Origin: Verrucomicrobiaceae bacterium
GTDB taxonomy: Bacteria > Verrucomicrobiota > Verrucomicrobiia > Verrucomicrobiales > Verrucomicrobiaceae
DNA: 64,000 bases
Direction of reading: 5' to 3'
Assembly: GCA_027486585.1 (NCBI GenBank)
Contig: JAIXOU010000078.1
Span: forward strand, 54,395-118,394
A program made the translations under genes and the position numbers. Every line of letters begins with the position of its first letter. Position 1 is the stretch's first letter. The notes beneath the pieces are model-generated. The model was given only the letters and a program-made list of their open reading frames with translations. It made no database searches and was not told the DNA's origin. This document shows positions 16,191 to 25,342 of the stretch, one piece after another.

Positions 16191-18719
16191 ATGTTTGGCC
16201 TAGAACCAAAACCCAATACCAACTGGCGCGGCGAGTCCGGGCTCAAGAAGCCATTTTACACCAGAGTCTGGTTCAGCGCTCTGCTGATCTTGATTCTTCT
16301 TTTGGCGCTGACAGCCCTGGGCATTTACTCCGTTATCGTAGCGCCACTGCGTGCTAAAGCGCAAACTTACGACTTGGCTGAAATCAAAAAGTTAGAATCA
16401 GCGAGTCTGATTTATGATCGGAATGGTGAAGAAATGTCTCGTATTTATGTGCTGAATCGCACGCCGGTGACCATCAAGGATATTCCCGATCATTTCATTG
16501 ATGCCCTGATTTCACAGGAAGATAGTCGCTTCTTTGAGCATGATGGCGCGGACTACATCGGTCTCATTCGTGCGGTTTGGCTGAACTTTAAAGCCGGCCG
16601 AGATACGCAGGGGGCCAGCACCATCACTCAGCAACTTGCCCGTCAAACCTTTGGTCTGATGGAAAGAAGCTATCGCCGGAAGATCCTCGAAATCTTCGTG
16701 GCTCAGCGCATTGAGAAGGAATACTCCAAATCAGAGATCCTGATGCTTTATCTCAATCGCATCTTCTTTGGAAAAAACTTCCATGGCATCCAGGCGGCAG
16801 CGCAGGGATACTTCGGAAAAGACGCCAAAGACCTGAATCTCTGGGAGTCGGCTACCATCGCTGCGCTGATCAAAAGCCCCAACAACATCGAGCCCATTCG
16901 CCACCCTGAGCGCGCTAAAAAAGAACGTGATTGGGTGCTGGAGCGCATGGTGATCGAGAATCATCTCTCGCGCGATGAGGCTGAGGCAGCAAAGCTTAAA
17001 CCAATCGTCACAACGCCGATGGCGATCAATCCGCAGCTCAGTTATGCCTTTGATGCAGCACGTGAAGAGGTCGTGGCGCTGCTCGGTGAAGAACGTGCTT
17101 TTAGTGGTGGTTTTAAAATCTACACCAGCATCGATAAGGACCTGCAAAGTCAGGCTGAAAAGGCGGTGAAGAAGCGCCTGGCTGAAGTTGAAAAAAACCC
17201 TGGTTATGAACATCAGACCTATGACCAATTCAGGGCGATCCTCGCGGATTGGCGGAAGAAAATGACCGATGGTCTGCTCGATCCCGCGACTCCGCGCCCA
17301 AAGCCTGAATATCTGCAAGGAGCCGCGCTGGTCTTGGATAATAAAGACGGTGCCATTTTAGCGCTCGTCGGAGGACGTGACTTCCTGGATAGCCAATACA
17401 ATCGGGCCTCTGGCAGTGTGCGTCCGGTGGGGACAGCCTTCATTCCCTTTGTCTATGCGGCTGCTTTTTCTCAGCCCAATATCTATCCCATGACGCCGCT
17501 GGCCGATGAACCTCTCGGCAATGATCGTGTCATGATTGGCGGTTTTACCGGTATTCTCGGTGAGTATGGCATGGAAATACCCAACCCAAAATGGTCACGC
17601 ACTAAAATCAGTGCCAGAGAGGCCCTTGTCGCCTCACACAATTCAGCGACCGTTCGTCTGGGTGAGAATACCATTTTGGAGCGCGGACTGTTGCGTCAAG
17701 ACTTCAAAGACTTTGTCAAAAATGCCGGTATCACATCACCTCTGCGCGATGCTGCTTCGTCCTGTCTTGGGGCTAGTGAAGCCAAACTGGATGAACTTTG
17801 TCTCGCCTACTCATGTTTCGCCACGGGCGGTAAGCGTCCCGCCAAGCTACATCTGATCCAGCGGATCACCGATGCCAATGATAAGACGGTTTTTCAAATT
17901 GATGAAGGCTCCCTGCAAACTGTGCGGGCCATGGATGAAATCGCCGCCTGGCAAACGCATACCTGTTTGGATGAAGCCCTCCATCGTGGCACTGGATCGC
18001 AGTCGAAAGAGTATGGACTTGGTGACTTCCCAGCAGCTGGGAAAACCGGCACACATCATGAATACAAAGATCTTTGGTTCATGGGCTACACTTCGGCTGT
18101 CACCTGCGGTGTCTGGGTTGGCTTTGATAAACAAAAAACCATCTACCCAGAAGCCTTCTCCAATAAAATTGCCCTGCCGATCTGGACCGACATCATTGGT
18201 CATTCCGTGGAAGGACATACGCCCCAAGAATTCACTCCTCCGGATTCGGCCGACCGCATTGAGATATGCCGGACCAGTGGCCTGCGTGCCACCGACTACT
18301 GTTATGAAAAGATCAAAGGTCCGGATGGTGTGTCACGTTCGGTCCGTAACACCTACTTTGAATATCTCCGTCCAGGTAGCAGCTTCAGTGCAAATTGCCC
18401 CATCCATACTGGTGAGGGATTGCCTGCCGATTTGGCGGCCTTTCACCAGAACATGACAGCCTCCGCCTCTTCGGAGACAGTCTTGCCTGCGGACCTCACT
18501 CGATACGCCCACTTAGAGGCAGTTCATATGCGTGATCCCATCATCATCGGTGATGATCCCTACAATTCTGAGCAGCCTGTCCTGCGTGCTCGGCCTGTGA
18601 ATGAAGATGGCAGTCCGATCCGTCGTGCGGTTCCTATTGGCCCTGAAGAGGGTGGTGAACCCATTGAAGCACCTATCATCAAGCTCAAGGCTCCACCGCC
18701 GATGAAGATTGAGTTGTGA
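16191..18719 (+). CDS. Class A PBP with intact glycosyltransferase, degenerate transpeptidase
   Basis: An 842-residue bifunctional-type penicillin-binding protein (PBP1A family) for peptidoglycan polymerisation. A membrane anchor spans residues 27-50. The GT51 domain (85-260) looks active: Glu110 in ISQEDSRFFEHDG, then QGASTITQQLARQ and the second-Glu region. In the transpeptidase domain the SxN motif (Ser482-His-Asn484) and KTG (618-620) are kept, but the catalytic SxxK site reads RPVGTAFIPFVY, that is Thr415-Ala-Phe-Ile418 where Ser and Lys are expected. Codons at 17433 (aca) and 17442 (att) are unambiguous. It is therefore predicted to polymerise glycan but not to crosslink or bind beta-lactams covalently. 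A proline-rich cytosolic-free tail ends the protein. Confidence 0.9.
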   Translation: MFGLEPKPNTNWRGESGLKKPFYTRVWFSALLILILLLALTALGIYSVIVAPLRAKAQTYDLAEIKKLESASLIYDRNGEEMSRIYVLNRTPVTIKDIPDHFIDALISQEDSRFFEHDGADYIGLIRAVWLNFKAGRDTQGASTITQQLARQTFGLMERSYRRKILEIFVAQRIEKEYSKSEILMLYLNRIFFGKNFHGIQAAAQGYFGKDAKDLNLWESATIAALIKSPNNIEPIRHPERAKKERDWVLERMVIENHLSRDEAEAAKLKPIVTTPMAINPQLSYAFDAAREEVVALLGEERAFSGGFKIYTSIDKDLQSQAEKAVKKRLAEVEKNPGYEHQTYDQFRAILADWRKKMTDGLLDPATPRPKPEYLQGAALVLDNKDGAILALVGGRDFLDSQYNRASGSVRPVGTAFIPFVYAAAFSQPNIYPMTPLADEPLGNDRVMIGGFTGILGEYGMEIPNPKWSRTKISAREALVASHNSATVRLGENTILERGLLRQDFKDFVKNAGITSPLRDAASSCLGASEAKLDELCLAYSCFATGGKRPAKLHLIQRITDANDKTVFQIDEGSLQTVRAMDEIAAWQTHTCLDEALHRGTGSQSKEYGLGDFPAAGKTGTHHEYKDLWFMGYTSAVTCGVWVGFDKQKTIYPEAFSNKIALPIWTDIIGHSVEGHTPQEFTPPDSADRIEICRTSGLRATDYCYEKIKGPDGVSRSVRNTYFEYLRPGSSFSANCPIHTGEGLPADLAAFHQNMTASASSETVLPADLTRYAHLEAVHMRDPIIIGDDPYNSEQPVLRARPVNEDGSPIRRAVPIGPEEGGEPIEAPIIKLKAPPPMKIEL

Positions 18720-18791
18720 TTGAGACGGCGAATTTTGATCTCATAAAGCCGCATCACTTGCTCTTATCAAGGTTTGCATGAAGGGTGCGTC

Positions 18792-20165
18792 ATGGCCTCT
18801 CTGGCAGAAGATCTCATTTCACTCATCGGTCCTGAACGCATTTCCGTTTCTGCGGCAGACATCACGACTCATAGCACGGACAAATGGTTTGCCTCGAATC
18901 CGCCTCTGGTCGTGGTTCATGCACAATCCACAGAAGATGTTTCCAAAGTGCTTGCCTATGCTCATCAGCATCGCATTCCCGTGACTCCCCAGGGATCGCG
19001 TGTGGGTTATGTCGGGGGCTGTGTGCCTTTAAAAGGTGGTATCGCGCTTTCAGTAGCGGGGATGAATCGCATCTTGGAAATCAATACCGCTGATGGTGTG
19101 GCGGTCGTGGAGCCAGGGGTGATCACCGGAGAATTGCAGGCTCAAGTCCGCAAGCTAGGTTGGTTTTATCCACCTGATCCGGCCTCGCTCAAAGAATGCA
19201 GCCTCGGTGGCAATGTGGCCACCAATGCAGGTGGACCACGCTGTTTGAAATATGGCGTGACCCGGCATTACGTGCTGGGGCTTGAGGCGGTCATGGCAGA
19301 TGGAAGTATCGTGAAGGCTGGTGGTCGCTGTCATAAAAACAAGACGGGCTTTGATCTCGTCGGTCTCATGGTCGGCAGTGAAGGCATGCTCGGTGTCGTG
19401 ACGCAGGCCACGCTGCGCTTGATTCCACATCCACCCATGCGGGCCATGCTTTCCGCAGGCTTTGGTTCCTTTGCTGAAGCCGCAAATGCTGTGCAGCGCA
19501 TTTTGAACTCAGGCTTTCTGCCCAGCGCTCTTGAGATCGCTGACAAGTTCACCCTGCGTGCAGCCCGTGACTATCTTGGCGAATCCGTGACGCCGCAGGG
19601 TGACGCCCATCTTTTGGTGGAGATTGATGGACAGGAGTCATCCGTGAAAGGGGAACTGCAAACGCTTGCCAAGTTGGTGCGTGATCTGGGTTGCACCTGC
19701 CTTGAAGAAGCGCTTGGAGACGAGGCTTGTGAACGATTCTGGAAGCTCCGTCGTGAGTTCAGTTATAGCCTCAGAAACACTGGCCTGATCAAGCTTAATG
19801 AAGACATTGTTGTGCCGCGAAGCCGACTTGTTGATCTCGTGGATTTTGCCGAAAAACTACAAGATGAATGTGGCTTTCCCGTTGCCTGTTTTGGTCATGC
19901 TGGCGATGGTAACATCCACGTGAACATCATGGTCTCCAGCATGGACGACCCTGTGCTCCGTGAGCGTGCCGAGATCGCCCTGGATAAGCTTTTCCGCCAA
20001 GTCATCGCCTGGGATGGAGCCATCACTGGCGAGCATGGTGTGGGACTGGCTAAAAAGCGCTGGTGGAAAGAAGCAGTCAGCCCTGCCACCCACCAAGCTC
20101 ATCTTCAACTGAAAGCCGCGCTAGATCCTCACGGCATCCTCAATCCAGGGAAATTTCTGGATTGA
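18792..20165 (+). CDS. FAD-linked oxidase, GlcD family
   Basis: A 457-residue FAD-binding oxidase of the glycolate/D-lactate dehydrogenase (GlcD) type. The PCMH FAD domain spans about 35-215, with VTPQGSRVGYVGGCVPLKGG, DPASLKECSLGGNVATNAGG and GLMVGSEGMLGVVT. The C-terminal domain has CFGHAGDGNIHVNIM and TGEHGVGLAKKRW, the usual substrate/metal region. It would oxidise a 2-hydroxy acid such as glycolate or D-lactate and pass electrons on. ATG 18792 is preferred to a TTG at 18774. There is no glcE or glcF next to it, so it may work alone or with a distant Fe-S partner. Confidence 0.88.
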   Translation: MASLAEDLISLIGPERISVSAADITTHSTDKWFASNPPLVVVHAQSTEDVSKVLAYAHQHRIPVTPQGSRVGYVGGCVPLKGGIALSVAGMNRILEINTADGVAVVEPGVITGELQAQVRKLGWFYPPDPASLKECSLGGNVATNAGGPRCLKYGVTRHYVLGLEAVMADGSIVKAGGRCHKNKTGFDLVGLMVGSEGMLGVVTQATLRLIPHPPMRAMLSAGFGSFAEAANAVQRILNSGFLPSALEIADKFTLRAARDYLGESVTPQGDAHLLVEIDGQESSVKGELQTLAKLVRDLGCTCLEEALGDEACERFWKLRREFSYSLRNTGLIKLNEDIVVPRSRLVDLVDFAEKLQDECGFPVACFGHAGDGNIHVNIMVSSMDDPVLRERAEIALDKLFRQVIAWDGAITGEHGVGLAKKRWWKEAVSPATHQAHLQLKAALDPHGILNPGKFLD

Positions 20166-20279
20166 TCGGAAAAGGACATGGCGTCGCAATGGAGATAGAT
20201 CGACGTCCTTGTTCGGGATGCTCGCGCTATCGGCCAATGATTATAAGAATGGTGGGGTGAGTTTCTGATCTTTCACACC

Positions 20280-22610
20280 TCAATCGTACTTCAGCTGTGC
20301 CGTCGCTGAGCAGGCTTTGTCAGTCGTCACACGCAGCCAGCGTGCTTGCACGGCAGCCTCGAAGGTGAGGCTGGTGACTTCGCCGGGGGAGACTTCGTGG
20401 TGCTTGTAGGTCACCCATAGGCCAGTGCCGGTTAGGTCCAGCTCGATGTGGAAGCTCACGGGCTGGTTCTGATCATGGCTGAGATTGAGCCTGCGCTGGT
20501 CATAGGCCCACATCAGATACGGATCGCTCTTTTCATCGGCTTTGACTGGCGTGGCCTTCCATGGGCCGCCTTCGCCACGAGGTTTGCCGAGTTTCCAGAG
20601 GTCGTCGATGACTCCGGCCCACAGGGCGGTCTTGCCGTCGTCGCTACGGAGGATGTGGTCGCTGGCTTTGGCATCGGGTTTGATGCCGCTCATCAAAAAC
20701 AGGCCGCGATACCCGCCGAAATCGGTGACGCGCAGGTCGTGCGAGCAAATGGGGCGAATCTTCGCAAAGCCGTCGGCGTTTTCAGCGGGTAGTTCAAAGA
20801 AGGTGCCGCAAGCGCTGAGCATGTCGCGCTCGGTGGCGACCTCGCGGCACACACGCAGCTCACCAGCGTTCGTGGGGCCGTCATAGGCCTTCGATGCCCG
20901 CGGCAAGCGCCAGCGACGGCCGCGATCATCGACAACGAGTACGCTGGCCTCATCGAGCGTGATGACGTTCTTCGGAATGGCGACGGCTTTTTCGACAAAG
21001 GTCTTCGCTTTGGCGTCTTCGACGCGTTTGAGAGCCGAATCGGCTCCCATCTCGTAGTAGCCGTCTTTCGTGGCGAAACTTAGCGTACGCTTGTTTTCGC
21101 CGCGTGGGCGGAAAAGACCTGTTTGGACGTTTTCATCGCCGATTCGGGCGATGCCGGCGAAGATGGGATCGGCGGTGTTTTCGCGTGCATCGCCATTCGA
21201 GAGGGTGATGAGCACGCTGAAGTCCTTGGAGTCTTTTTCGGCCTTCACGCGAAGCCATTCGTCGTCGCCAGTGATCTCAATGCGTTTCGATTCCCCGGTA
21301 GCGTGGTCGATGTGCCAGGCGCTGCGGTGCTTCCATCCGGCGATGAGGAAGGGATCGCTCAAATCGCCCGCTTTGACGCTGTCGTGCAGCCAGACGGCTC
21401 CGCTGGCGTGTGCGGGGCCGAGCTTGCTGGGCGTGTCGGGGCTGGTGAACCACAGGTTGCTCTGTGACTGGCCGACACTGTCGATTTTGCCCTTTACCTT
21501 GCGTTTGTTCAGGAATTCGGACTTCGCCGAGTCGTCGCAACCGAAGACGAGGCGGTCGTTCCAGCGTGAGAAGTCGCCGATGACCTTCATGTAAGCGCTG
21601 CGGGCACGGATGCCGCTGGTGTTCGCGGCTGAAAACGTTTTTGGAAAGTTCCAAAAGGCGCCGTGCATGGTCATCAGCAGGTTCTCCTCGCCGATGTCGC
21701 GGATGCGCGGCCACTCGGTGTTCCAGCCGTGAGCACCGTCGTAGCTGTGGCTGACTTTCGGCAGGCGGAAAGACTGCCATTTTCCACTATCCAGCAGCAT
21801 GAGGATCAGAGACTTCGCGTCCCAACCGATGCTCCACACGGGTTCGTTTGGATCGCTGCCTTGGATTCCGCCGGGGCCGGTGACTTCGGTGAATTGATTG
21901 CGCCGCACGAGCTGCCAGTCGCCGCTGCCAGTCCATTCGCCGAGCGCACCGCTGGGTGTTGTCGGATCCGTGAGCACACGTTTGTCACGGTCGCCATTAT
22001 TCGCATAAACCAAGCGCCCTTGGCTGCTGTAGAGACCTTTGCCATGGTAGCCAGGCAGTTTTGAATCAAGTGCGGCAGGATGGTTTTCCTGAGAGAAATT
22101 CTTCTTTGGCGTATTGCCATCTTTGATCAGACCTGTGACCTGAAGTGTTTTGAGGTCCACCTCGTAGAGTCCTTCTTCCATCGTGGCATAGTAGGCCTTA
22201 TTGGCTGGATCAGATAAATGACGCGCATTGCCCGTGAGGCGGCCTGGCATCTTGTTCGGTGAGATGACACGCACCTTTTTGTCAGCATCAATCACATAAG
22301 GGCCAATCAGTAACTGCTGGGTTTCTGCATGGATCATCCGGTTGGCAGGTGTGCCACCCACGCTTTCAGGTCGTATGATTTGCTCTAAGCTTGGTGTGAT
22401 TTCATAGAGCTTGTCACTGGACCCAAACGGCAGATGTGGCCCGTAGGTGATGACCCAAAGGCGGTCTGCCCAGGGGACCACGGCCCCCGTGCCGCATTCA
22501 CCTTCATTGTTAAACATGGCTAAATGCGGATAGATGCCGCTGATTTGGCGGGGTTCTTCCGCATGGAGCAGGGTTGTGGCAAGGAGGAGACTGGCAAAGA
22601 TTCGATTCAT
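20280..22610 (-). CDS. Large secreted protein of unknown function
   Basis: A 776-residue exported protein starting at ATG 22610 with signal peptide MNRIFASLLLATTLLHAEE. I recognise no named family. The sequence has many short beta-strand blocks with repeated phrases such as GTGAVVPWADRLWVITYGPH, VWSIGWDAKSLILMLLDSGK and NGDRDKRVL, which suggest one or two beta-propellers. The last 120 residues (FHIELDLTGTGLWVTYKHHE then VTSLTFEAAVQARWLRVTTD) resemble a beta-sandwich. It is divergently transcribed from an AraC-type regulator with 80 bp between starts, so it may be that regulator's target. It may act on or bind an extracellular substrate. Confidence 0.65.
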   Translation of the reverse strand: MNRIFASLLLATTLLHAEEPRQISGIYPHLAMFNNEGECGTGAVVPWADRLWVITYGPHLPFGSSDKLYEITPSLEQIIRPESVGGTPANRMIHAETQQLLIGPYVIDADKKVRVISPNKMPGRLTGNARHLSDPANKAYYATMEEGLYEVDLKTLQVTGLIKDGNTPKKNFSQENHPAALDSKLPGYHGKGLYSSQGRLVYANNGDRDKRVLTDPTTPSGALGEWTGSGDWQLVRRNQFTEVTGPGGIQGSDPNEPVWSIGWDAKSLILMLLDSGKWQSFRLPKVSHSYDGAHGWNTEWPRIRDIGEENLLMTMHGAFWNFPKTFSAANTSGIRARSAYMKVIGDFSRWNDRLVFGCDDSAKSEFLNKRKVKGKIDSVGQSQSNLWFTSPDTPSKLGPAHASGAVWLHDSVKAGDLSDPFLIAGWKHRSAWHIDHATGESKRIEITGDDEWLRVKAEKDSKDFSVLITLSNGDARENTADPIFAGIARIGDENVQTGLFRPRGENKRTLSFATKDGYYEMGADSALKRVEDAKAKTFVEKAVAIPKNVITLDEASVLVVDDRGRRWRLPRASKAYDGPTNAGELRVCREVATERDMLSACGTFFELPAENADGFAKIRPICSHDLRVTDFGGYRGLFLMSGIKPDAKASDHILRSDDGKTALWAGVIDDLWKLGKPRGEGGPWKATPVKADEKSDPYLMWAYDQRRLNLSHDQNQPVSFHIELDLTGTGLWVTYKHHEVSPGEVTSLTFEAAVQARWLRVTTDKACSATAQLKYD

Positions 22611-22690
22611 AGCTTGATGAAAGCACAAACTTTGACTGTATGGCAAGACTTGCCGCTTATGCTTCGTGGAAATAGCTTACGCTTATCTCC

Positions 22691-23578
22691 ATGGCCAAAC
22701 CTCTAACACCGCTGCTTTCATCCACTGTCTGGCAGGGCCTGTCCTTTGATTGGCTTTGGGTCTATCATGGGCATGTGCCGAAGGTTCAAGAATGGTCGCC
22801 TGAGATCACGGTTCCAGCTGGCTGGTTCTGGGTGGAAAAAGGGCTGGTGAAGATTCAGGCTGATGGTCATGAAGTCTGCGTCAAAGCAGGTCAGAGCTTT
22901 TTCACGGCACCGGGCACACGCCGTCAATGGTTTAAGGCTGGCACAAGATTGTTAAGCGTCGGCTTTCGTTGCCAGTGGCCTGATGGATCACCCTTGCACA
23001 AGGCGGATCTAAACCTGGTCATGAGTCAGGCAAAAACGGCTGGGTTACGTGAAGCTACGCGTTCTCTTTTCACCTCCGTTCATGGCAACCAATCCGAGGT
23101 GACTTACCGAACTGGCATCGAAATTTTTCTACGTCCCTTTTTAGAATGGTGTCGAGTCGAGGCTGCGTTTCGGCTCTGGTTCAGTGTTTATGTCGCCACT
23201 TTAGAGGCTTCTGGAGTTCAGCCGCAGCCGCGCATTAAAGCTCAGGATCGTAAGCTTGAGGCGTGGTTGAGTGCTTTGTTTGTCTGGCCTCTGGATCAGC
23301 CATTGAAGCTCGATCAGCTTGTTCGGGATTCAAACGTAAGCACGCGGCATCTGCATGATCGACTTCGAAGTCATCTTGGGATGACGGCTCAAGCCTGGTT
23401 AGAGCGTCGTCGTTTAGAGGTCGCGCGCCAGCGGTTATCCACCGAAGACACCGCTTTTAAAGAAATCGCTTTTGATCTTGGTTTTCGTCATCCGCCGCAT
23501 TTTACAGCTTGGTTTAAACGCCACACCACCATGACGCCGTCCGCTTTCCGTTCGGGGAACTGGGTGGATGCGGCATAA
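22691..23578 (+). CDS. AraC-family transcriptional regulator
   Basis: A 295-residue regulator. The N-terminal half is a cupin-like sensing domain (ITVPAGWFWVEKGLVKIQAD, then KAGQSFFTAPGTRRQWF). The C-terminal 100 residues are the double helix-turn-helix of AraC/XylS proteins: LDQLVRDSNVSTRHLHDRLR followed by FKEIAFDLGFRHPPHFTAWF and TPSAFRSG. Such proteins usually activate sugar-use genes when a ligand binds. The likely target is the divergent secreted-protein gene at 20280-22610, since the 80-bp gap must hold both promoters. No operator could be defined by eye. Confidence 0.9.
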   Translation: MAKPLTPLLSSTVWQGLSFDWLWVYHGHVPKVQEWSPEITVPAGWFWVEKGLVKIQADGHEVCVKAGQSFFTAPGTRRQWFKAGTRLLSVGFRCQWPDGSPLHKADLNLVMSQAKTAGLREATRSLFTSVHGNQSEVTYRTGIEIFLRPFLEWCRVEAAFRLWFSVYVATLEASGVQPQPRIKAQDRKLEAWLSALFVWPLDQPLKLDQLVRDSNVSTRHLHDRLRSHLGMTAQAWLERRRLEVARQRLSTEDTAFKEIAFDLGFRHPPHFTAWFKRHTTMTPSAFRSGNWVDAA

Positions 23579-23579
23579 T

Positions 23580-23619
23580 ATAAAAAACCAGCAGAGCCCA
23601 TGAAGGCTGCTGCTGGTTT
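23580..23619 (-). terminator. Intrinsic terminator of the TPR gene
   Basis: On the minus strand an inverted repeat, AAACCAGCAG paired with CTGCTGGTTT around a 15-base loop, runs into TTTTTTATTAT. It lies 21 bp after the stop of the TPR gene and just after the stop of the convergent AraC gene. Confidence 0.75.
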
Positions 23620-23640
23620 GATGCGGATGAATCGATACGC

Positions 23641-24999
23641 TTAAGCGTAGGAGGATTCGACACGTTTGGCCACGTCTTTGAAGCCGTAGTCGTTGTTGTA
23701 GATTTCTTTGAGCGCTTCCAGGTAGCCTTCTTGGTCGCCCATTTTTTCGCACACAAGGGCTAGATCGTAGAGCAGATCTTTCTTGGTGTTGTCCATGATG
23801 GCCAGCTCTTTGTTGGCTTCAATGAAGGAGCCTTTGGCCAGGTCATTCATGTTTTTCCGCTCAAAGCAGCGACCCAAAAGAAGCATGGCTTTGATACGAA
23901 TGTGGGGATTGCCTTTAGCCTGCTGGAGCTCTGGGATTGCCTCGGTGAAGAGTCCTGCTGCAAAGTAAGCTTGGCCAAGTTCGTAGCGGAGCGTCTTATC
24001 CGTTGGGTTGCGGTCCACGCGGGTCTTACACTCGTCGATCACGACCGTGGCACGATCCAGGCGGATCTGGGCCAGCATGGCGCGTTTTTCTTCCACATCA
24101 GGAGCGTCAGGATCGTTCTCGATGTCCGTCTGCATCTGCTGGATCTGGGCTTCCTGGACCTTATCTTTAATGGTTTCGGTCTTGCGCTTCAGGGCCACGT
24201 CACTCGGATTCAGAGTCAGCGCGTACTCAAAGAACATGAGGGCACTTTCATGCTGATCCAGCTTTTCATACATTTCCGCCATGGCTTTGACGGTAATCAG
24301 GTTGGTCTGATCTTGATTGTATTTGTCGATGAGTTTGGCAAGAACAGTTTCCATCTGCTCCTTGGTCATGCCCTGCTTGTTCATCGCTTCAAGGTCATTG
24401 GCCTCATCCGCATTTTTGAGGTTCTTGCGGAAGTCTCCATCACCGAAGCCTTGGCGCGTGATGGACGAGCGCGCTGCGCAGTCTTTTTCACCCTTGGCGG
24501 CGATCATGTCACGTGGGTCGATCTTCAAGACGGCATTGTAAACGGCGCTGGCCTTGTCTGGCTGCTCATAGGTGATGTAGTGCTGGGCCAGAGCATGCAT
24601 GTTCTTGGTATTCTCAGGCTGGCCCATGCGGATCGTCTCCAGAGCAAAAGCGGCCAGGTCTGGGAACCCAGCCTTGATGGCCAGATCGTAGAGCTGCTGG
24701 TTGCCGTTGGCACTGAAGGGATCTTTTTGGAAGGTGTTCTCTTCCAGCTCAGCGATGGCTTCCCAGGGATCTTTTTTTGAACTGCCCTTGAACCCAAAGC
24801 TGAATTTTTTGGCCGTGCCTGACATTTCACCTTCAGCGCGGCGCAGGACCATGCGGCCATCCAGAAAGGTTGGTTTGTCGAGCACGACTGGCAGGATCAG
24901 GCTCACGGCGTATTCCCAGTTTTTCTGTTCGATAGCCAACATGCCCTTTTTCCAAAGGTTCATATTCTTGGGGTCGAGTTCAGCTTCTTTGATGATCAT
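23641..24999 (-). CDS. Tetratricopeptide repeat protein
   Basis: A 452-residue protein built of TPR-like helical hairpins. Recognisable repeats include AVYNAVLKIDPRDMIAAKGE, MAEMYEKLDQHESALMFFEY with LNPSDVALKRK, YELGQAYFAAGLFTEAIPEL and LLLGRCFERKNMNDLAKGSF. There is no signal peptide or membrane segment, so it is probably a cytoplasmic scaffold. Its partner is unknown. A short membrane-protein ORF lies 49 bp upstream on the same strand, and a terminator follows it. The start at 24999 (MIIKEAELDPKN) begins in the middle of a TPR-like helix, so the N-terminus may be compact or the true start slightly different. Confidence 0.8.
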   Translation of the reverse strand: MIIKEAELDPKNMNLWKKGMLAIEQKNWEYAVSLILPVVLDKPTFLDGRMVLRRAEGEMSGTAKKFSFGFKGSSKKDPWEAIAELEENTFQKDPFSANGNQQLYDLAIKAGFPDLAAFALETIRMGQPENTKNMHALAQHYITYEQPDKASAVYNAVLKIDPRDMIAAKGEKDCAARSSITRQGFGDGDFRKNLKNADEANDLEAMNKQGMTKEQMETVLAKLIDKYNQDQTNLITVKAMAEMYEKLDQHESALMFFEYALTLNPSDVALKRKTETIKDKVQEAQIQQMQTDIENDPDAPDVEEKRAMLAQIRLDRATVVIDECKTRVDRNPTDKTLRYELGQAYFAAGLFTEAIPELQQAKGNPHIRIKAMLLLGRCFERKNMNDLAKGSFIEANKELAIMDNTKKDLLYDLALVCEKMGDQEGYLEALKEIYNNDYGFKDVAKRVESSYA

Positions 25000-25048
25000 G
25001 GTCGGGTTGTATTGGGGGGGTGAGATGAATTGAGGGGTTGGGAAAACC

Positions 25049-25213
25049 TTATTTGCTGGCCTTACTTGGGGCCATGGCGGTTAGGGCATGCCATTCTTCA
25101 CGAACACCTTTGTTGAAGGCATCGACGCTGAATCCATGCTCAAATAGCACCATCCAAACGAAGGTGGCGGCGATGAAAGCAAGGGACCAGAGGATTTTAG
25201 ATAACAGGCGCAT
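25049..25213 (-). CDS. Small single-span membrane protein
   Basis: A 54-residue protein, MRLLSKILWSLAFIAATFVW followed by a short polar tail with VDAFNKGVREEWHAL. Residues 5-24 form one membrane helix. It sits just upstream of the TPR gene on the same strand and could anchor or partner that protein, but this rests on position only. The frame opens further upstream (to 25264); the ATG at 25213 is chosen because the membrane helix begins there. No family is recognised. Confidence 0.5.
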   Translation of the reverse strand: MRLLSKILWSLAFIAATFVWMVLFEHGFSVDAFNKGVREEWHALTAMAPSKASK

Positions 25214-25342
25214 AAGCGGAGTAATGGGTGAGAATACAAATAAACTGCCATCTGCGTCTAGCACAGAGTTTTCTCAGGGAAAGAAAATGACAAGATGGGT
25301 TTTCTTCTGGCATCCTCGCTCAGGTCGCGGCAATGTCTGCTC

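Noticed and set aside
23902..24780. Plus-strand frame of 292 codons
   Set aside because: Antisense shadow of the TPR protein; composition is Leu/Phe/Val-rich as expected from the reverse complement.
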